A stretch of DNA of 64,000 bases from the NCBI RefSeq assembly GCF_014206945.1, contig NZ_JACHON010000017.1:1-64000 (forward strand), read 5' to 3'. Under the pieces are notes generated by a model. That model did no database searches and was not told the origin of the DNA. It saw only the letters and a list, made by a program, of their open reading frames with translations. Of this stretch, positions 16,015 to 25,868 are shown piece by piece. Each line of letters begins with the position of its first letter. Positions within the stretch are counted from its first letter, which is position 1. A program made the position numbers and the translations under genes. The stretch comes from Gracilibacillus halotolerans (lineage in GTDB: Bacteria > Bacillota > Bacilli > Bacillales > Amphibacillaceae).

Positions 16015-16233
16015 ACTATTCTCTCCTCAATGATGCACAACCCCTATTTTATCATGAACACCATCAATTTAACCGAGAATTTGTTCTCGCTGTTCATGAC
16101 TGAGAGCTTACCATTCAAAAATAAAATAGTAATAGTTAAGAATCATACGCCCAATCTTGAGCAAGCTATATGAGGAGAATCATCTAAGAAATGGGAATTA
16201 CTTAATATTCTCATAATGCTTAGGAGGATATGT

Positions 16234-17565
16234 ATGGAGTTTTCGCCGTGGTTGTTGTTTAATGATATCGGTTGGATATCAGTCCTATTAATTGTAGGGA
16301 CAATTATTCGAGCAAAAGTTCGATTTGTCCAAAGTATGTTTCTTCCTGCAAGTATTATCGCTGGGATACTAGCTCTAATGGCAGGACCAAATGGTATAGG
16401 ACTCATTCCATTTTCTGACCAAATGGGGACATATCCTAGTATATTAATTGCGATTATTTTTGGCAGCTTACCACTTGTATCACCAAAGGTAGATTGGCAT
16501 GCGATTAAGACGAGAGTAGGTAGTATGTGGTCATATTCACAACTTGTTATGGTGTTAATGTGGGGGATGGGACTATTATTTGCTTTTCTATTTATTAATC
16601 CGTTCTGGACGGATATACATAACGGCTTTGGTTTATTATTGGCGTCAGGATTTATTGGTGGACATGGAACAGCTGCTGCAATAGGCGCTACATTTGAACA
16701 AAATGGATGGCCGGAAGCTACTTCATTGGCGATGACTTCTGCTACGATAGGGATTATTAGTTCTATTTTAATCGGAATACTTTTGATAAAAAGAGGATCA
16801 GCTAAAGGACAAACGTCGCTTCTTGCTTCTTTTCAAGAGTTGCCAGATGAATTGAGAACAGGATTAATCCCTCCAGAGTCGAGGACAAAGTCGGAAACAG
16901 ATACCGTTTCATCTATCTCGATAGATCCCTATATTTTTCACTTTGCGCTAGTAACCATTATCGCGATGTGTGGCTATTACTTAAGTAAATTAGGTACTGT
17001 ATTAATTCCGTCAGTTGTTATTCCAGTGTTCTCGTTAGCTTTCCTTGCAGGTTTATTAGTGAAGCAATTGTTAAACATTACGAACACAGCTAAATATGTA
17101 AGCAAAGATGTAGTCGATCGAATAAGTGGTAGTGCTACAGATGTTCTTGTCGCTTTTGGAATTGGCTCAATTAGTATTTCAGCTGTTATCGACTATGCAT
17201 TACCATTAATCATGCTGTTCGTTTTCGGTTTGATTTACGCTTATCTTTTCTTTAGCGTGTTATCTAGAAAGTTCTTTCCACAATATTGGTTTGAAAGAGG
17301 CATATTTACGTGGGGTTGGACAACAGGAACTGTTGCTATGGGTATTGCTTTATTAAGAATTGTGGACTCAAAATCTGAGAGCAAAACGTTAGATGATTAT
17401 GCGCTTGCCTATATACCGATTGCGCCAGTGGAAATTTTATTAGTAACCTTTGCTCCACTATTTGTTCTAAATCAACATGGTTGGTCGTTTATTTTATTAA
17501 CGTTAGCTACCTCTATAGTTATTATAGGAATGGCACTAAAAAACGGTTGGCTACGGCTGAAATGA
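16234..17565 (+). CDS. sodium/glutamate symporter-like protein (GltS family)
   Basis: Integral membrane carrier of 443 aa with about 11-12 helices. IVGTIIRAKVRFVQSMFLPA, GFGLLLASGFIGGHGTAAAI and a second inverted-repeat half (GIFTWGWTTGTVAMGIALLR) correspond to the GltS fold, whose GGHGTAAA-type loops form the substrate and sodium site. ATG 16234 has AGGAGG 7 nt upstream; an earlier ATG at 16216 overlaps that site. It is probably a Na+-coupled uptake system for an acidic amino acid or related substrate. It is monocistronic with a hairpin downstream. Confidence 0.82.
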   Translation: MEFSPWLLFNDIGWISVLLIVGTIIRAKVRFVQSMFLPASIIAGILALMAGPNGIGLIPFSDQMGTYPSILIAIIFGSLPLVSPKVDWHAIKTRVGSMWSYSQLVMVLMWGMGLLFAFLFINPFWTDIHNGFGLLLASGFIGGHGTAAAIGATFEQNGWPEATSLAMTSATIGIISSILIGILLIKRGSAKGQTSLLASFQELPDELRTGLIPPESRTKSETDTVSSISIDPYIFHFALVTIIAMCGYYLSKLGTVLIPSVVIPVFSLAFLAGLLVKQLLNITNTAKYVSKDVVDRISGSATDVLVAFGIGSISISAVIDYALPLIMLFVFGLIYAYLFFSVLSRKFFPQYWFERGIFTWGWTTGTVAMGIALLRIVDSKSESKTLDDYALAYIPIAPVEILLVTFAPLFVLNQHGWSFILLTLATSIVIIGMALKNGWLRLK

Positions 17566-17591
17566 TTATAACTCTATAAGTAAGAATAGAA

Positions 17592-17626
17592 AGACATCTT
17601 GCCAATGTAATTGGAAGGTGTCTATT
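17592..17626 (+). terminator. intrinsic terminator after the GltS-like gene
   Basis: AGACATCTTGCCAA pairs with TTGGAAGGTGTCT around the loop TGTAA, followed by ATTTC. The T run is short. Confidence 0.6.
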
Positions 17627-17651
17627 TCGCGTAGGAAATTATACTAGTAAA

Positions 17652-17698
17652 TTGACTCCTGATAATTGGGGTGGTACAATCACCTTACGAACGGTCGT
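17652..17698 (+). promoter_or_regulatory. promoter and operator of the tetR-MATE operon
   Basis: TTGACT (17652-17657), a 17-bp spacer and TACAAT (17675-17680) form a near-consensus sigma-A promoter. Immediately downstream, ACGAACGGTCGT (17687-17698) is a 10/12 palindrome placed where a TetR-type repressor would block initiation. It lies 23 bp before the TetR start, so autoregulation is likely. Confidence 0.75.
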
Positions 17699-17720
17699 TA
17701 GTCCGTTAAGGAGGATGATT

Positions 17721-18314
17721 ATGTCAGCGAATAAAATAAAAATAGCCGCCATGTCCTTATTTGCAAACTACGGATATGAGGGAACGTCATTAGCTCATAT
17801 TGCAAGTAAAGTAGGGATAAAAAAACAATCCATCTATTCTCATTTTGATGGGAAGGATGATCTATTTATACAAGTATTGAATGATGCATTACAACAAGAG
17901 TTATCACATCTGCATGATGTGTTAATGAAAGAAGATACACAATCATTCAATGAAACGTTACATCTTTTGATCCAAGATATTATAGATAGATTTTCGAATG
18001 ATAAGAACATGAAATTCTGGCTACGGATGTCCTTCTATCCTCCGATGCATTTATTAGAGGAAGTAAATAAGGCTGTATATTTTTATGAAGATGAACAACT
18101 ATCTTTATTGGAACCGATATTTCGTAAGGCAATCCATGAAAACAAACTGAAGAAAAGAGAGCCAGAACAGCTCGTCATTGCATTTATAGCATTAATGAAT
18201 GCCATTATGATGGAGCTAGTTTATGGGGGGGAAAAGCGTGCTCAACAAGTAGCTACACCGTCCATGGAAATTTTTTTAGATGGAATTTCTATAGCCTCTA
18301 AAGGAGAAGAGTAG
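17721..18314 (+). CDS. TetR/AcrR-family transcriptional regulator
   Basis: Repressor of 197 aa. The N-terminal helix-turn-helix is clear: KIKIAAMSLFANYGYEGTSL, then IASKVGIKKQSIYSHFDGKDDLF. The C-terminal domain (about 55-197) would bind an inducer. ATG 17721 has AAGGAGG 6 nt upstream, and any earlier start would lie in the promoter. It is followed 4 nt later by a MATE efflux gene, so it probably represses this pump until a drug or toxic metabolite binds. Confidence 0.9.
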   Translation: MSANKIKIAAMSLFANYGYEGTSLAHIASKVGIKKQSIYSHFDGKDDLFIQVLNDALQQELSHLHDVLMKEDTQSFNETLHLLIQDIIDRFSNDKNMKFWLRMSFYPPMHLLEEVNKAVYFYEDEQLSLLEPIFRKAIHENKLKKREPEQLVIAFIALMNAIMMELVYGGEKRAQQVATPSMEIFLDGISIASKGEE

Positions 18315-18318
18315 CGAG

Positions 18319-19674
18319 ATGACAACGAATCAGAACAATCTATTAGATAGAGAATCCGTTGGTCGTGTATTTATGAGGTATCTCATACCATCGTTAGTAG
18401 GTATGATGATTATGGCATTAAATATAGTGGTCGATGGAATAATGGTCGGCAATCGACTAGGTGAGGTAGCGTTGGCGGGAGTTGGTATCGCCTCTCCTGT
18501 CTATACGATTCTTGTGGCTATGTCATTATGGATAGGAATAGGTGGTGCCACTTTATATTCTCAAGCTAGAGGAGCAGGTGATACAAAACATGCGCAGTAT
18601 ATTTTTACGCATTCGATTATTCTAATTGGATTATTTACGCTTGTGATTAGTCTACTCGCGTTTATATTAAAAGATCCGCTTACGTATTGGTTAGGCGCTA
18701 ATGATGAGACGTTTCCTTATGCGAATGATTATTTAAGGATTATGCTTTTGTTTGGGTTTATTTTAACGGTAGAGAATGCTTTAAGTACGTTCATCCGAAA
18801 TGATCAAAATCCAAATTTAGCTATGATGTCGCTAGTTGTAACTGCGGTAGCAAATATATTAATTAACTATTATATATTATACGTCTTAGAGCTCGGAGTA
18901 GCAGAAGTTGCTTTTGGAACGATTCTTTCCGCTGCATTAGGGGTACTAGTTTTAGCTACTCATTTTTTTACGAAAAAGAATACGTTGCGCTTTCTGAAAA
19001 TACGTTTTTCCCGAACAATCTTTAAACAAACAATGGGAATTGGATTTCCAAGCTTCTTATCCGAACTCGGGATATCTGTTTTTACAGTCGCTTATAATGT
19101 TACTCTAGCGAGGTTACTAGGAACGGCTGGTGTAGCAGCCTTTTCTATTTTGAATTATATTCATAGTGTAATGCTAATGATATTTTTAGGGATGGGAGCA
19201 GCTGTTCAACCGCTAGTTAGCTATTATTTTGGTGCTAAATCTCAAGATCGTATTAAGCAAACAATGAAACTTGCTCTCATAGTTGCAACAGGATCGGGAA
19301 TATTGGCATTTTTAGTTGGTCAGATAGCAACAAGACAAATTGTAAGTATTTTTGGTGACTTCCCACAAGAGGTAGTAGATATAGCTTTAATAGGTATCCG
19401 TTTGTTTTTTATTGCGTATATTTTCATGGGTGTCAATTTTGTCATGATGAGCTATTTCCAATCTATTGCCCAAATAAGAATGGCTACTTGGATTACTGCT
19501 TCAAGAGAAATTATTTTTATGATGATCTTTATTTTGGTACTGCCACTAATCTTTGGGATTCATAGTGTATGGTTATCAGTCCCGTTAGCGGAGCTTGTAG
19601 TAATGATTACCATCATTGTCTATATTCGAAAGAAAACAACTTTGTTTCAATCTAGTAAAATTAAAAATGAATGA
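18319..19674 (+). CDS. MATE-family multidrug efflux transporter
   Basis: Inner-membrane Na+- or H+-coupled drug exporter of 451 aa with 12 predicted helices in two homologous halves: [20 protein letters not shown] in the first and [20 protein letters not shown] in the second. The first half has the MepA-like LAGVGIASP and [14 protein letters not shown] motifs. It is co-transcribed with the TetR gene upstream and overlaps the following acetyltransferase frame. The substrate is unknown. Confidence 0.9.
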   Translation: MTTNQNNLLDRESVGRVFMRYLIPSLVGMMIMALNIVVDGIMVGNRLGEVALAGVGIASPVYTILVAMSLWIGIGGATLYSQARGAGDTKHAQYIFTHSIILIGLFTLVISLLAFILKDPLTYWLGANDETFPYANDYLRIMLLFGFILTVENALSTFIRNDQNPNLAMMSLVVTAVANILINYYILYVLELGVAEVAFGTILSAALGVLVLATHFFTKKNTLRFLKIRFSRTIFKQTMGIGFPSFLSELGISVFTVAYNVTLARLLGTAGVAAFSILNYIHSVMLMIFLGMGAAVQPLVSYYFGAKSQDRIKQTMKLALIVATGSGILAFLVGQIATRQIVSIFGDFPQEVVDIALIGIRLFFIAYIFMGVNFVMMSYFQSIAQIRMATWITASREIIFMMIFILVLPLIFGIHSVWLSVPLAELVVMITIIVYIRKKTTLFQSSKIKNE

Positions 19675-19691
19675 TAGAGAGAAGGAAAATA

Positions 19692-20249
19692 ATGAGAACA
19701 GAAAAAGAAAAAATGTTAAACGGAGAAATGTACAATCCGGAAGATCCTGTTTTACTTAAGGAAAGAGAAGAAGCAAGAAAATTGGTTCGTCTATTCAATC
19801 AAACAACTGAAACCGAAATTGAGAAAAGAACGGAGATATTAAAAGCTTTGCTTGGTTCTACGGGTGAAACAATCTTTATGGAACCTAATATTCGTTTCGA
19901 CTATGGTTGTAACACGTATGTGGGAGAGAACTTCTTTGCTAACTTTGATTGCACGATATTAGATGTTAGTGAAGTGCGTATAGGTGATAATTGTATGATG
20001 GCGCCTGGGGTTCACATCTATACAGCAACTCACCCGATTGATCCTGTTGAACGGAACTCAGGTAGGGAATATGCAAATCCGGTAACGATAGGTGATAATG
20101 TTTGGCTTGGTGGCCGATCCATTATTAACCCTGGTGTTACGATAGGTGATAACGTTGTTGTAGCATCGGGGGCTGTTGTAACGAAGGATGTACCAGATAA
20201 CGTTGTAGTGGGTGGTAACCCAGCGAGAATACTTAAAGAAATTAAATAA
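19692..20249 (+). CDS. sugar O-acetyltransferase (maltose/galactoside acetyltransferase type)
   Basis: Left-handed beta-helix acetyltransferase of 185 aa that moves acetyl from acetyl-CoA to a sugar hydroxyl. The N-terminal Mac domain ([20 protein letters not shown]) is followed by hexapeptide repeats, with the catalytic His in [10 protein letters not shown] and the AcCoA part ending [17 protein letters not shown] 19692 is used because GAAGGAAA is just upstream. It is the third gene of the tetR-MATE operon, so it may detoxify exported sugars or sugar analogues (inference). Confidence 0.87.
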   Translation: MRTEKEKMLNGEMYNPEDPVLLKEREEARKLVRLFNQTTETEIEKRTEILKALLGSTGETIFMEPNIRFDYGCNTYVGENFFANFDCTILDVSEVRIGDNCMMAPGVHIYTATHPIDPVERNSGREYANPVTIGDNVWLGGRSIINPGVTIGDNVVVASGAVVTKDVPDNVVVGGNPARILKEIK

Positions 20250-20255
20250 ACGATA

Positions 20256-20288
20256 AAACGTCAGCTAAATAGGTTGGCGTTTTTTTGT
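20256..20288 (+). terminator. terminator of the tetR-MATE-acetyltransferase operon
   Basis: AACGTCAGCT (20257-20266) pairs with AGGTTGGCGTT (20271-20281), followed by seven Ts. The next 200 bp (20289-20488) contain no gene and no clear cre site. Confidence 0.82.
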
Positions 20289-20488
20289 TTTTAGCCACGA
20301 ACGTATCATTTCTTACATAAGTAAAAAGTTCTTATATTCCTCTTCTATAACCTCATTTGCGAGCATATATTTTTTCATAGGGACAAGTATACCAATACCT
20401 CATCTAATAGGTGGCTCTTACTATAGTGATTGAATTGGTTTTTCTAAATTATTATCGGTATTAGGGAAAAAATCAGGAGGGATAAAAA

Positions 20489-21577
20489 GTGCGAAAAATC
20501 ATGTCATTAGGTGTTTTTATTGTTGTTTTGCTTGTATTAACTGCTTGTGGTGGAGCTGACGGATCTTCTAATAATAGTGATAACAGTGATACGTTAATCG
20601 GTATTTCGATGCCGGAAAAAACGTTACAACGTTGGGTTGATGATGGAAACAATATGGTAGAAAAATTTGAAGAGCTAGGCTATGAGACAGATATTCAATA
20701 TGCAGAAAACGATGTAGACAAGCAAGTAGAGCAAATTGAAAACATGATTGTAAAAGGTGCGGATGTTTTAGTTGTAGCAGCCATTGACGGTACAGCACTA
20801 ACAAATGTACTTGCCCAAGCAGAAGAACAAGGGGTAAAAATTATTGCATATGATCGTTTGATAATGGGAACTCCTGTAATCGATTATTACGCCACATTCG
20901 ATAACTTCAGAGTTGGTGAACTTCAGGCTGGGTATATCGTAGATTCATTAAACCTAGAATCAGAAGCAGGGCCATTTAATATGGAAGTATTTGGTGGGTC
21001 GCCTGATGATAATAACGCGAATTTCTTCTGGGACGGAGCGATGAGTATTCTTCAGCCTTACATCGATGAAGGGAAGCTTGTTATCCAGAGTGGTCAGACA
21101 GAGTTTCAGCAAGCAGCAACTATGAAGTGGGATGGGAATGCCGCAAAGACACGAATGGAAAACATACTTAGCGAGGCATATGGAACAGGTGAAGTAGTCG
21201 ATGCTGTTCTCGCACCTAATGATGGATTAGCACGAGGGATTATCCAAGCTTTAAAAGGAGTCGGATATGGTTCTGGTGACCAACCATTACCTGTAATTAC
21301 AGGACAAGATGCAGAATTAGCATCTATGAAGGCAATTATTGCAGAAGAACAATCCATGACTGTTTTTAAAGATACACGTGATTTAGCAGCAGTGGCAGTA
21401 GATATGACAGAAGCTTTATTAAATGACGAAGAGGCAGAAGTGAATGATACAGAAACATATGATAACGGGGAGAAGGTTGTCCCATCTTATTTAGTGGAGC
21501 CAGTGGTAGTAGACTTAGAAAACTATGAAGAGAAAATTCTCGATAGTGGTTATTATACAGAAGAAGAGCTGCAATAG
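20489..21577 (+). CDS. chvE: multiple-sugar-binding lipoprotein, ChvE-like
   Basis: Extracellular substrate-binding lipoprotein of 362 aa for a monosaccharide ABC importer. A signal peptide ends in the lipobox LTAC with C20 as the lipidated residue. The mature part is a periplasmic-binding-protein fold of the ribose/galactose type ([47 protein letters not shown]), matching ChvE of the ChvE-GguA-GguB system, which takes up sugars such as arabinose, xylose, galactose or glucose. The GTG start follows AGGAGGG. The gene is separated from the ATPase gene by a stable hairpin. Confidence 0.88.
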   Translation: MRKIMSLGVFIVVLLVLTACGGADGSSNNSDNSDTLIGISMPEKTLQRWVDDGNNMVEKFEELGYETDIQYAENDVDKQVEQIENMIVKGADVLVVAAIDGTALTNVLAQAEEQGVKIIAYDRLIMGTPVIDYYATFDNFRVGELQAGYIVDSLNLESEAGPFNMEVFGGSPDDNNANFFWDGAMSILQPYIDEGKLVIQSGQTEFQQAATMKWDGNAAKTRMENILSEAYGTGEVVDAVLAPNDGLARGIIQALKGVGYGSGDQPLPVITGQDAELASMKAIIAEEQSMTVFKDTRDLAAVAVDMTEALLNDEEAEVNDTETYDNGEKVVPSYLVEPVVVDLENYEEKILDSGYYTEEELQ

Positions 21578-21583
21578 TTCTAT

Positions 21584-21609
21584 GGGTTAGTAGCATTTGC
21601 TGCTAACCC
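21584..21609 (+). repeat. mRNA hairpin between binding protein and ATPase genes
   Basis: GGGTTAGTAGC pairs with GCTGCTAACCC around ATTT. No T run follows, so it is not a full terminator. Such hairpins often stabilise the upstream message or reduce read-through, giving more binding protein than transporter. Confidence 0.75.
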
Positions 21610-21644
21610 TATATGTGAATGATTGATAATAAGGTGGTGAAGTA

Positions 21645-23198
21645 ATGTCGGAGAATTATATTCTGGAAATGCAAAACATTACAAAAGAATTCCCAGGTGT
21701 TAAGGCATTGGATCATGTTAATTTTAAAGTGAAAAAAGGAGACATTCATTCGCTAGTCGGTGAGAATGGAGCTGGTAAATCTACCTTAATGAAAGTATTA
21801 AGTGGGGTTTATCCGTATGGGACCTATGATGGTCAAATTTTATTTAATGGGAAAGTGTCCGAATTCAAGGATATTAAGCAAAGTGAGGAATTAGGTATTG
21901 TTATTATTCACCAAGAATTAGCATTAAGTCCGTATCTTTCGATTGCGGAGAATATTTTTCTTGGAAATGAACGACAGTCTAAAAACATAATCAAATGGCG
22001 TCAAACCTATCAAGAAGCAGAGAAACTGTTAAAACGAGTTGGACTTACCGATTCACCAGAAACGATCGTTTCAGAGATAGGGGTAGGTAAACAGCAACTT
22101 GTCGAAATAGCTAAGGCTTTATCAAAAGATGTAAAACTATTAATTTTAGATGAGCCTACGGCAGCATTAAACGAGAATGATAGCGAGAATTTATTGAACT
22201 TGCTACTAGAATTGAAGAAACAGGGGATTTCCTCGATTCTTATCTCACATAAACTAAATGAAGTGACTCAGGTATCGGACTCAATCACAATTTTAAGAGA
22301 TGGCCAGACGATTGAAACGTTGAATACATCCGAAACGGAGATTTCAGAAGACCGTATTATTAAAGGAATGGTAGGAAGAGAATTAACGAGTCGTTTTCCA
22401 GATAGAAACCCCAAAATTGGTGATATCGTCTTCGAAGTAAAGAACTGGAATGTTTACCACCCGCAACAGTCAGATCGCAAGATGATAGATAATGCTTCGC
22501 TATTCGTTAGAAAGGGAGAAATTGTTGGAATAGCAGGTCTAATGGGAGCGGGCCGGACAGAGCTAGCGATGAGTATATTTGGAAAATCTTACGGTAAAAA
22601 AATAACAGGCGAATTGTGGAAAGATGGACAGAGAGTTGAATTTAACACCGTAAGTGATGCGATTCAAGCAGGAGTAGTTTATGCCACGGAGGATAGAAAA
22701 ACATATGGACTGAACCTGATTGATGACGTAAAGCACAATATTACCCTCGCTAATCTAAAAAGGATTACTTCTAGGAACGTCATTAGTAAAAATAAAGAAA
22801 TAACAGCAGCGGATAAATCGAGAAAAGAATTTAATATTAAAACACCGTCTATTGATCAACTGGTAGGAAATTTAAGTGGTGGAAATCAACAGAAGGTTGT
22901 TTTAAGTAAATGGATTTTTACAGATCCTGATGTATTAATATTGGATGAGCCTACAAGAGGAATAGATGTTGGTGCTAAGTTTGAAATCTATACGCAAATT
23001 AATAAGTTAGCAGAGCAAGGATTAGCAGTTATTGTTATCTCCTCTGAACTACCTGAGGTCATAGGGTTATCCGATCGTATTTATACAATGAGTGAAGGTA
23101 AAATTACGCAGGAAGTAACGAAGGAGAATGCAACTCAAGAGACCTTAATGAAATATATGACGGCTAAAGGGATGGGTGAGAATGCAAACAATTTATAA
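21645..23198 (+). CDS. mmsA: sugar ABC transporter ATPase, double-domain (MmsA/GguA)
   Basis: Cytoplasmic ATPase of 517 aa with two nucleotide-binding domains, as in RbsA/XylG-type importers. Domain 1 has Walker [10 protein letters not shown], signature-like [16 protein letters not shown] and Walker [12 protein letters not shown]. Domain 2 (from about 260) has a degenerate Walker [10 protein letters not shown], signature [14 protein letters not shown] and [17 protein letters not shown]. It overlaps the permease gene by 17 nt. A degenerate second Walker A is normal for the family. Confidence 0.92.
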   Translation: MSENYILEMQNITKEFPGVKALDHVNFKVKKGDIHSLVGENGAGKSTLMKVLSGVYPYGTYDGQILFNGKVSEFKDIKQSEELGIVIIHQELALSPYLSIAENIFLGNERQSKNIIKWRQTYQEAEKLLKRVGLTDSPETIVSEIGVGKQQLVEIAKALSKDVKLLILDEPTAALNENDSENLLNLLLELKKQGISSILISHKLNEVTQVSDSITILRDGQTIETLNTSETEISEDRIIKGMVGRELTSRFPDRNPKIGDIVFEVKNWNVYHPQQSDRKMIDNASLFVRKGEIVGIAGLMGAGRTELAMSIFGKSYGKKITGELWKDGQRVEFNTVSDAIQAGVVYATEDRKTYGLNLIDDVKHNITLANLKRITSRNVISKNKEITAADKSRKEFNIKTPSIDQLVGNLSGGNQQKVVLSKWIFTDPDVLILDEPTRGIDVGAKFEIYTQINKLAEQGLAVIVISSELPEVIGLSDRIYTMSEGKITQEVTKENATQETLMKYMTAKGMGENANNL

Positions 23199-24339
23199 TT
23201 TATTCAGAGATAATATTAGACAATATGGGATGATTATTGCTCTTGTATTGATTACAGGTTTGTTTTGGATTTTAACAGATGGAATTAATTTTACTCCGTT
23301 GAATCTTACGAACTTAATATTGCAAAATGGTTTTATTCTTGTCTTAGCAGTTGGTATGGTGCTTGTCATTATAACAGGGAATATTGATCTGTCGGTTGGA
23401 TCCGTTGTTGCTGTTATAGGAGCAATAGCAGGTGTATTAATTATTAATATGGGTGTCCCAGTTTGGATAGCGGTAATTTTATCTCTATTAGCTGGTGCCT
23501 TGATTGGAGTATGGCAGGGATTTTGGGTGGCATATGTAGGGGTTCCTTCCTTTATAGTTACCCTTGGAGGAATGTTAATTTTTAGAGGGCTCACTTTATG
23601 GCTATTAGATGGAAAATCACTAGCACCTTTTCCAGATTCATTTCAAAAAATTAGTGGTGGTTTTATTCCTAATATCGGTGGTGGAGACATTCATTTATTA
23701 ACGATAGGATTAGCTATAATTCTATCTTTAGCTTTAGTCTGGATTGAATTCCGCAAACGTTCCCAGCAGCTTCAACATCAATTAGACGTATTGCCTCTAT
23801 GGGTTTCATTACTAAAACTTGCGATTCTTATTAGTGTTATTAATTACTTTATGTATCAATTGGCTCTCAACAAAGGGCTGCCAACAGTATTAGTTATTGT
23901 CATTGGATTGATTATTATTTATACATTTATAATGAACAACACAGTAATGGGTAGGCATGTATATGCTACAGGTGGAAATAGAAAGGCTGCAGATTTATCT
24001 GGTATCAAGACGAAACGCGTCGTATTTTGGGTGTTCGTTAACAATGGACTTTTAGCGGCACTAGCAGGATTAATGTTTGCCGCACGATTGAATTCTGCGA
24101 CACCTGCGGCTGGAAATATGTTAGAACTAGATGCCATTGCAGCTGTATTTATTGGTGGAGCATCCATGGCTGGTGGTGTAGGTACGGTTATTGGTGCTAT
24201 TGTTGGTGGACTTGTAATGGGTGTAATGAACAATGGTATGTCGTTGATTGGTATAGGTATTGACTGGCAACAAACAATTAAAGGCTTTGTATTATTAGCA
24301 GCAGTTGCCTTTGATGTATATACAAAAAACAAGCGATAA
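23182..24339 (+). CDS. mmsB: sugar ABC transporter permease (MmsB/GguB)
   Basis: Membrane subunit of the ChvE-type sugar importer, 385 aa with about 10-12 helices. The BPD_transp_2 signature spans [19 protein letters not shown] and the later [20 protein letters not shown] and [22 protein letters not shown] 23182 lies 17 nt inside the ATPase gene with GGGTGAG directly upstream, indicating translational coupling. The operon ends at a terminator at 24347. Confidence 0.9.
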   Translation: MQTIYNLFRDNIRQYGMIIALVLITGLFWILTDGINFTPLNLTNLILQNGFILVLAVGMVLVIITGNIDLSVGSVVAVIGAIAGVLIINMGVPVWIAVILSLLAGALIGVWQGFWVAYVGVPSFIVTLGGMLIFRGLTLWLLDGKSLAPFPDSFQKISGGFIPNIGGGDIHLLTIGLAIILSLALVWIEFRKRSQQLQHQLDVLPLWVSLLKLAILISVINYFMYQLALNKGLPTVLVIVIGLIIIYTFIMNNTVMGRHVYATGGNRKAADLSGIKTKRVVFWVFVNNGLLAALAGLMFAARLNSATPAAGNMLELDAIAAVFIGGASMAGGVGTVIGAIVGGLVMGVMNNGMSLIGIGIDWQQTIKGFVLLAAVAFDVYTKNKR

Positions 24340-24346
24340 AGTTTGG

Positions 24347-24379
24347 AAGCATGTTTCTTTAAGGGAGGCATGCTTTTTT
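24347..24379 (+). terminator. terminator of the sugar ABC operon
   Basis: AAGCATG (24347-24353) pairs with CATGCTT (24369-24375), followed by TTTTTA. Confidence 0.75.
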
Positions 24380-24450
24380 ATATAGAATAAAATAGTCTCT
24401 ATCGTTATACTTATAATAAACTAATTTATATTGGGAATAGAGGAAAAAAT

Positions 24451-25095
24451 ATGAATGCTATCGTTGAATTTCAATGGGAGTTCTTTATTGCTATCGAAAT
24501 CATCTCTTTTCTTAGTTTGCTAGTATTTGGAATTACACGTTATCTCCTCGGAAAACAGAAGCTTAGTTTACAATTCCTTTTGCTTTTTATTGTGTTATTA
24601 GTTGTAGAAGCAATTTTAGCAATCATTATTTATCAAGAAACAGGCGAAATATCCACGTTCCAAATCGTCATTACTATCTTTGTTCTTTACGCTTGTACAT
24701 TCGGTATTGCAGATTTTAAGAAATTAGACCGTTGGATGCGACTGAAAATAGGTAATTTCCGAAAGGTAAACTTATTAACAGATAAAGATCGCGCTATTAT
24801 GGATAAACAGAAAAATCCCGAGTATATTGCAAGAAAAAATCGAAACAGTTCCATGATTCACTTGGTTGTCTTTTTCGGTGTTCAGGCTCTTTTCTGGTGG
24901 CAAGGCACAAAAGACATCAGCCTTATGCTCGAATATTTATTCGATTTATCATGGATGGGTACAGAGAATATTGAAGAAACTCCGTATGCAAATGAAACTT
25001 TTTATCAAATATCTATCGTTTGGGCTATTGTTTTCGCAGTAGATTTTATCTATTCGTGGTCGTATACGATATTTCCAGAAAAAAAGAAGGCTTAA
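24451..25095 (+). CDS. hypothetical membrane protein, 214 aa
   Basis: Unrecognised integral membrane protein. Three hydrophobic segments lie in the first 90 residues, then a basic soluble stretch of about 45 residues (KKLDRWMRLKIGNFRKVNLL), then two more segments near 135 and 190, and a short KKK tail. The start has a GAGG ribosome binding site. It is transcribed with, or just ahead of, a HAD hydrolase gene 55 bp downstream, but no functional link is apparent. Confidence 0.65.
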   Translation: MNAIVEFQWEFFIAIEIISFLSLLVFGITRYLLGKQKLSLQFLLLFIVLLVVEAILAIIIYQETGEISTFQIVITIFVLYACTFGIADFKKLDRWMRLKIGNFRKVNLLTDKDRAIMDKQKNPEYIARKNRNSSMIHLVVFFGVQALFWWQGTKDISLMLEYLFDLSWMGTENIEETPYANETFYQISIVWAIVFAVDFIYSWSYTIFPEKKKA

Positions 25096-25149
25096 AAGGT
25101 ATTGAGTTTAAAAGGAGAAAATATAGTTTAAGAGAGGTGGTGAGGTAGA

Positions 25150-25824
25150 ATGATTCGTGCTGTTATATTTGACCTAGACGGGACTCTACTCAACAGGGAT
25201 GCATCATTGAGGAGCTATATTGATCATCAATATGAAAGATGGCTAGAAGTGCTGAGTCATATTCCTAAGGAAACGTACATTGCACGTTTTCTCGAACTAG
25301 ATTGTCATGGATATGTGTGGAAGGATAAAGTTTATCGGCAACTGATTGATGAATTTCGGATTAATGCAACTTGGGAAGAATTACTTTCTGATTACATGGA
25401 GGAATTTCAGCACCACTGTATTCCTTTTTCCGACCTTAGGCAAATGCTTGAGCAATTAAAGGAGCAATCCATCCAATTAGGAATGATTACGAATGGTAAA
25501 GGAACCTTTCAGATGAATAATATAAAGGCATTGGAGATAGAGGAGTTTTTCGAGGTAATTCTAGTTTCTGAATTAGAGGGCATCAAAAAGCCTAATCCAG
25601 AAATCTTTAATAGAGCTTTGACGTCTCTTAATCTATCTGCAGATGAATGTATTTTTGTTGGGGATCATCCAATCAATGATATAAAGGCGGCTAAAGATGT
25701 TGGAATGATAGGAGTCTGGAAGAGGACAATGCAATGGGAGGAAGTAGAGTCTGATTATATCATCGATGATTTAATGGAATTATTCCCCATTATCAAACGA
25801 TTAAATGAGCGAAATATAAGGTGA
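25150..25824 (+). CDS. HAD-family hydrolase (subclass IA)
   Basis: Cytoplasmic phosphatase-like enzyme of 224 aa. Motif I is FDLDGTLL with nucleophile D8 and acid D10; the alpha-helical cap (about 15-85) makes it subclass IA. Motif II is GMITNG, motif III is the Lys in GIKKPNPEIF, and motif IV is VGDHPINDIKAA. It resembles phosphoglycolate-phosphatase or YjjG-like house-cleaning enzymes, but the substrate cannot be read from the sequence. The ribosome binding site is GAGGTGGTGAGG. Confidence 0.88.
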   Translation: MIRAVIFDLDGTLLNRDASLRSYIDHQYERWLEVLSHIPKETYIARFLELDCHGYVWKDKVYRQLIDEFRINATWEELLSDYMEEFQHHCIPFSDLRQMLEQLKEQSIQLGMITNGKGTFQMNNIKALEIEEFFEVILVSELEGIKKPNPEIFNRALTSLNLSADECIFVGDHPINDIKAAKDVGMIGVWKRTMQWEEVESDYIIDDLMELFPIIKRLNERNIR

Positions 25825-25828
25825 TATA

Positions 25829-25868
25829 AGTAAATAAGAAGGGGATATCTCACTCCTTCTTATTTACT
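25829..25868. terminator. bidirectional terminator with perfect 14-bp stem
   Basis: AGTAAATAAGAAGG (25829-25842) pairs perfectly with CCTTCTTATTTACT (25855-25868). The right arm overlaps the last codons of the converging membrane-protein gene, so the hairpin is partly coding. Confidence 0.8.
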
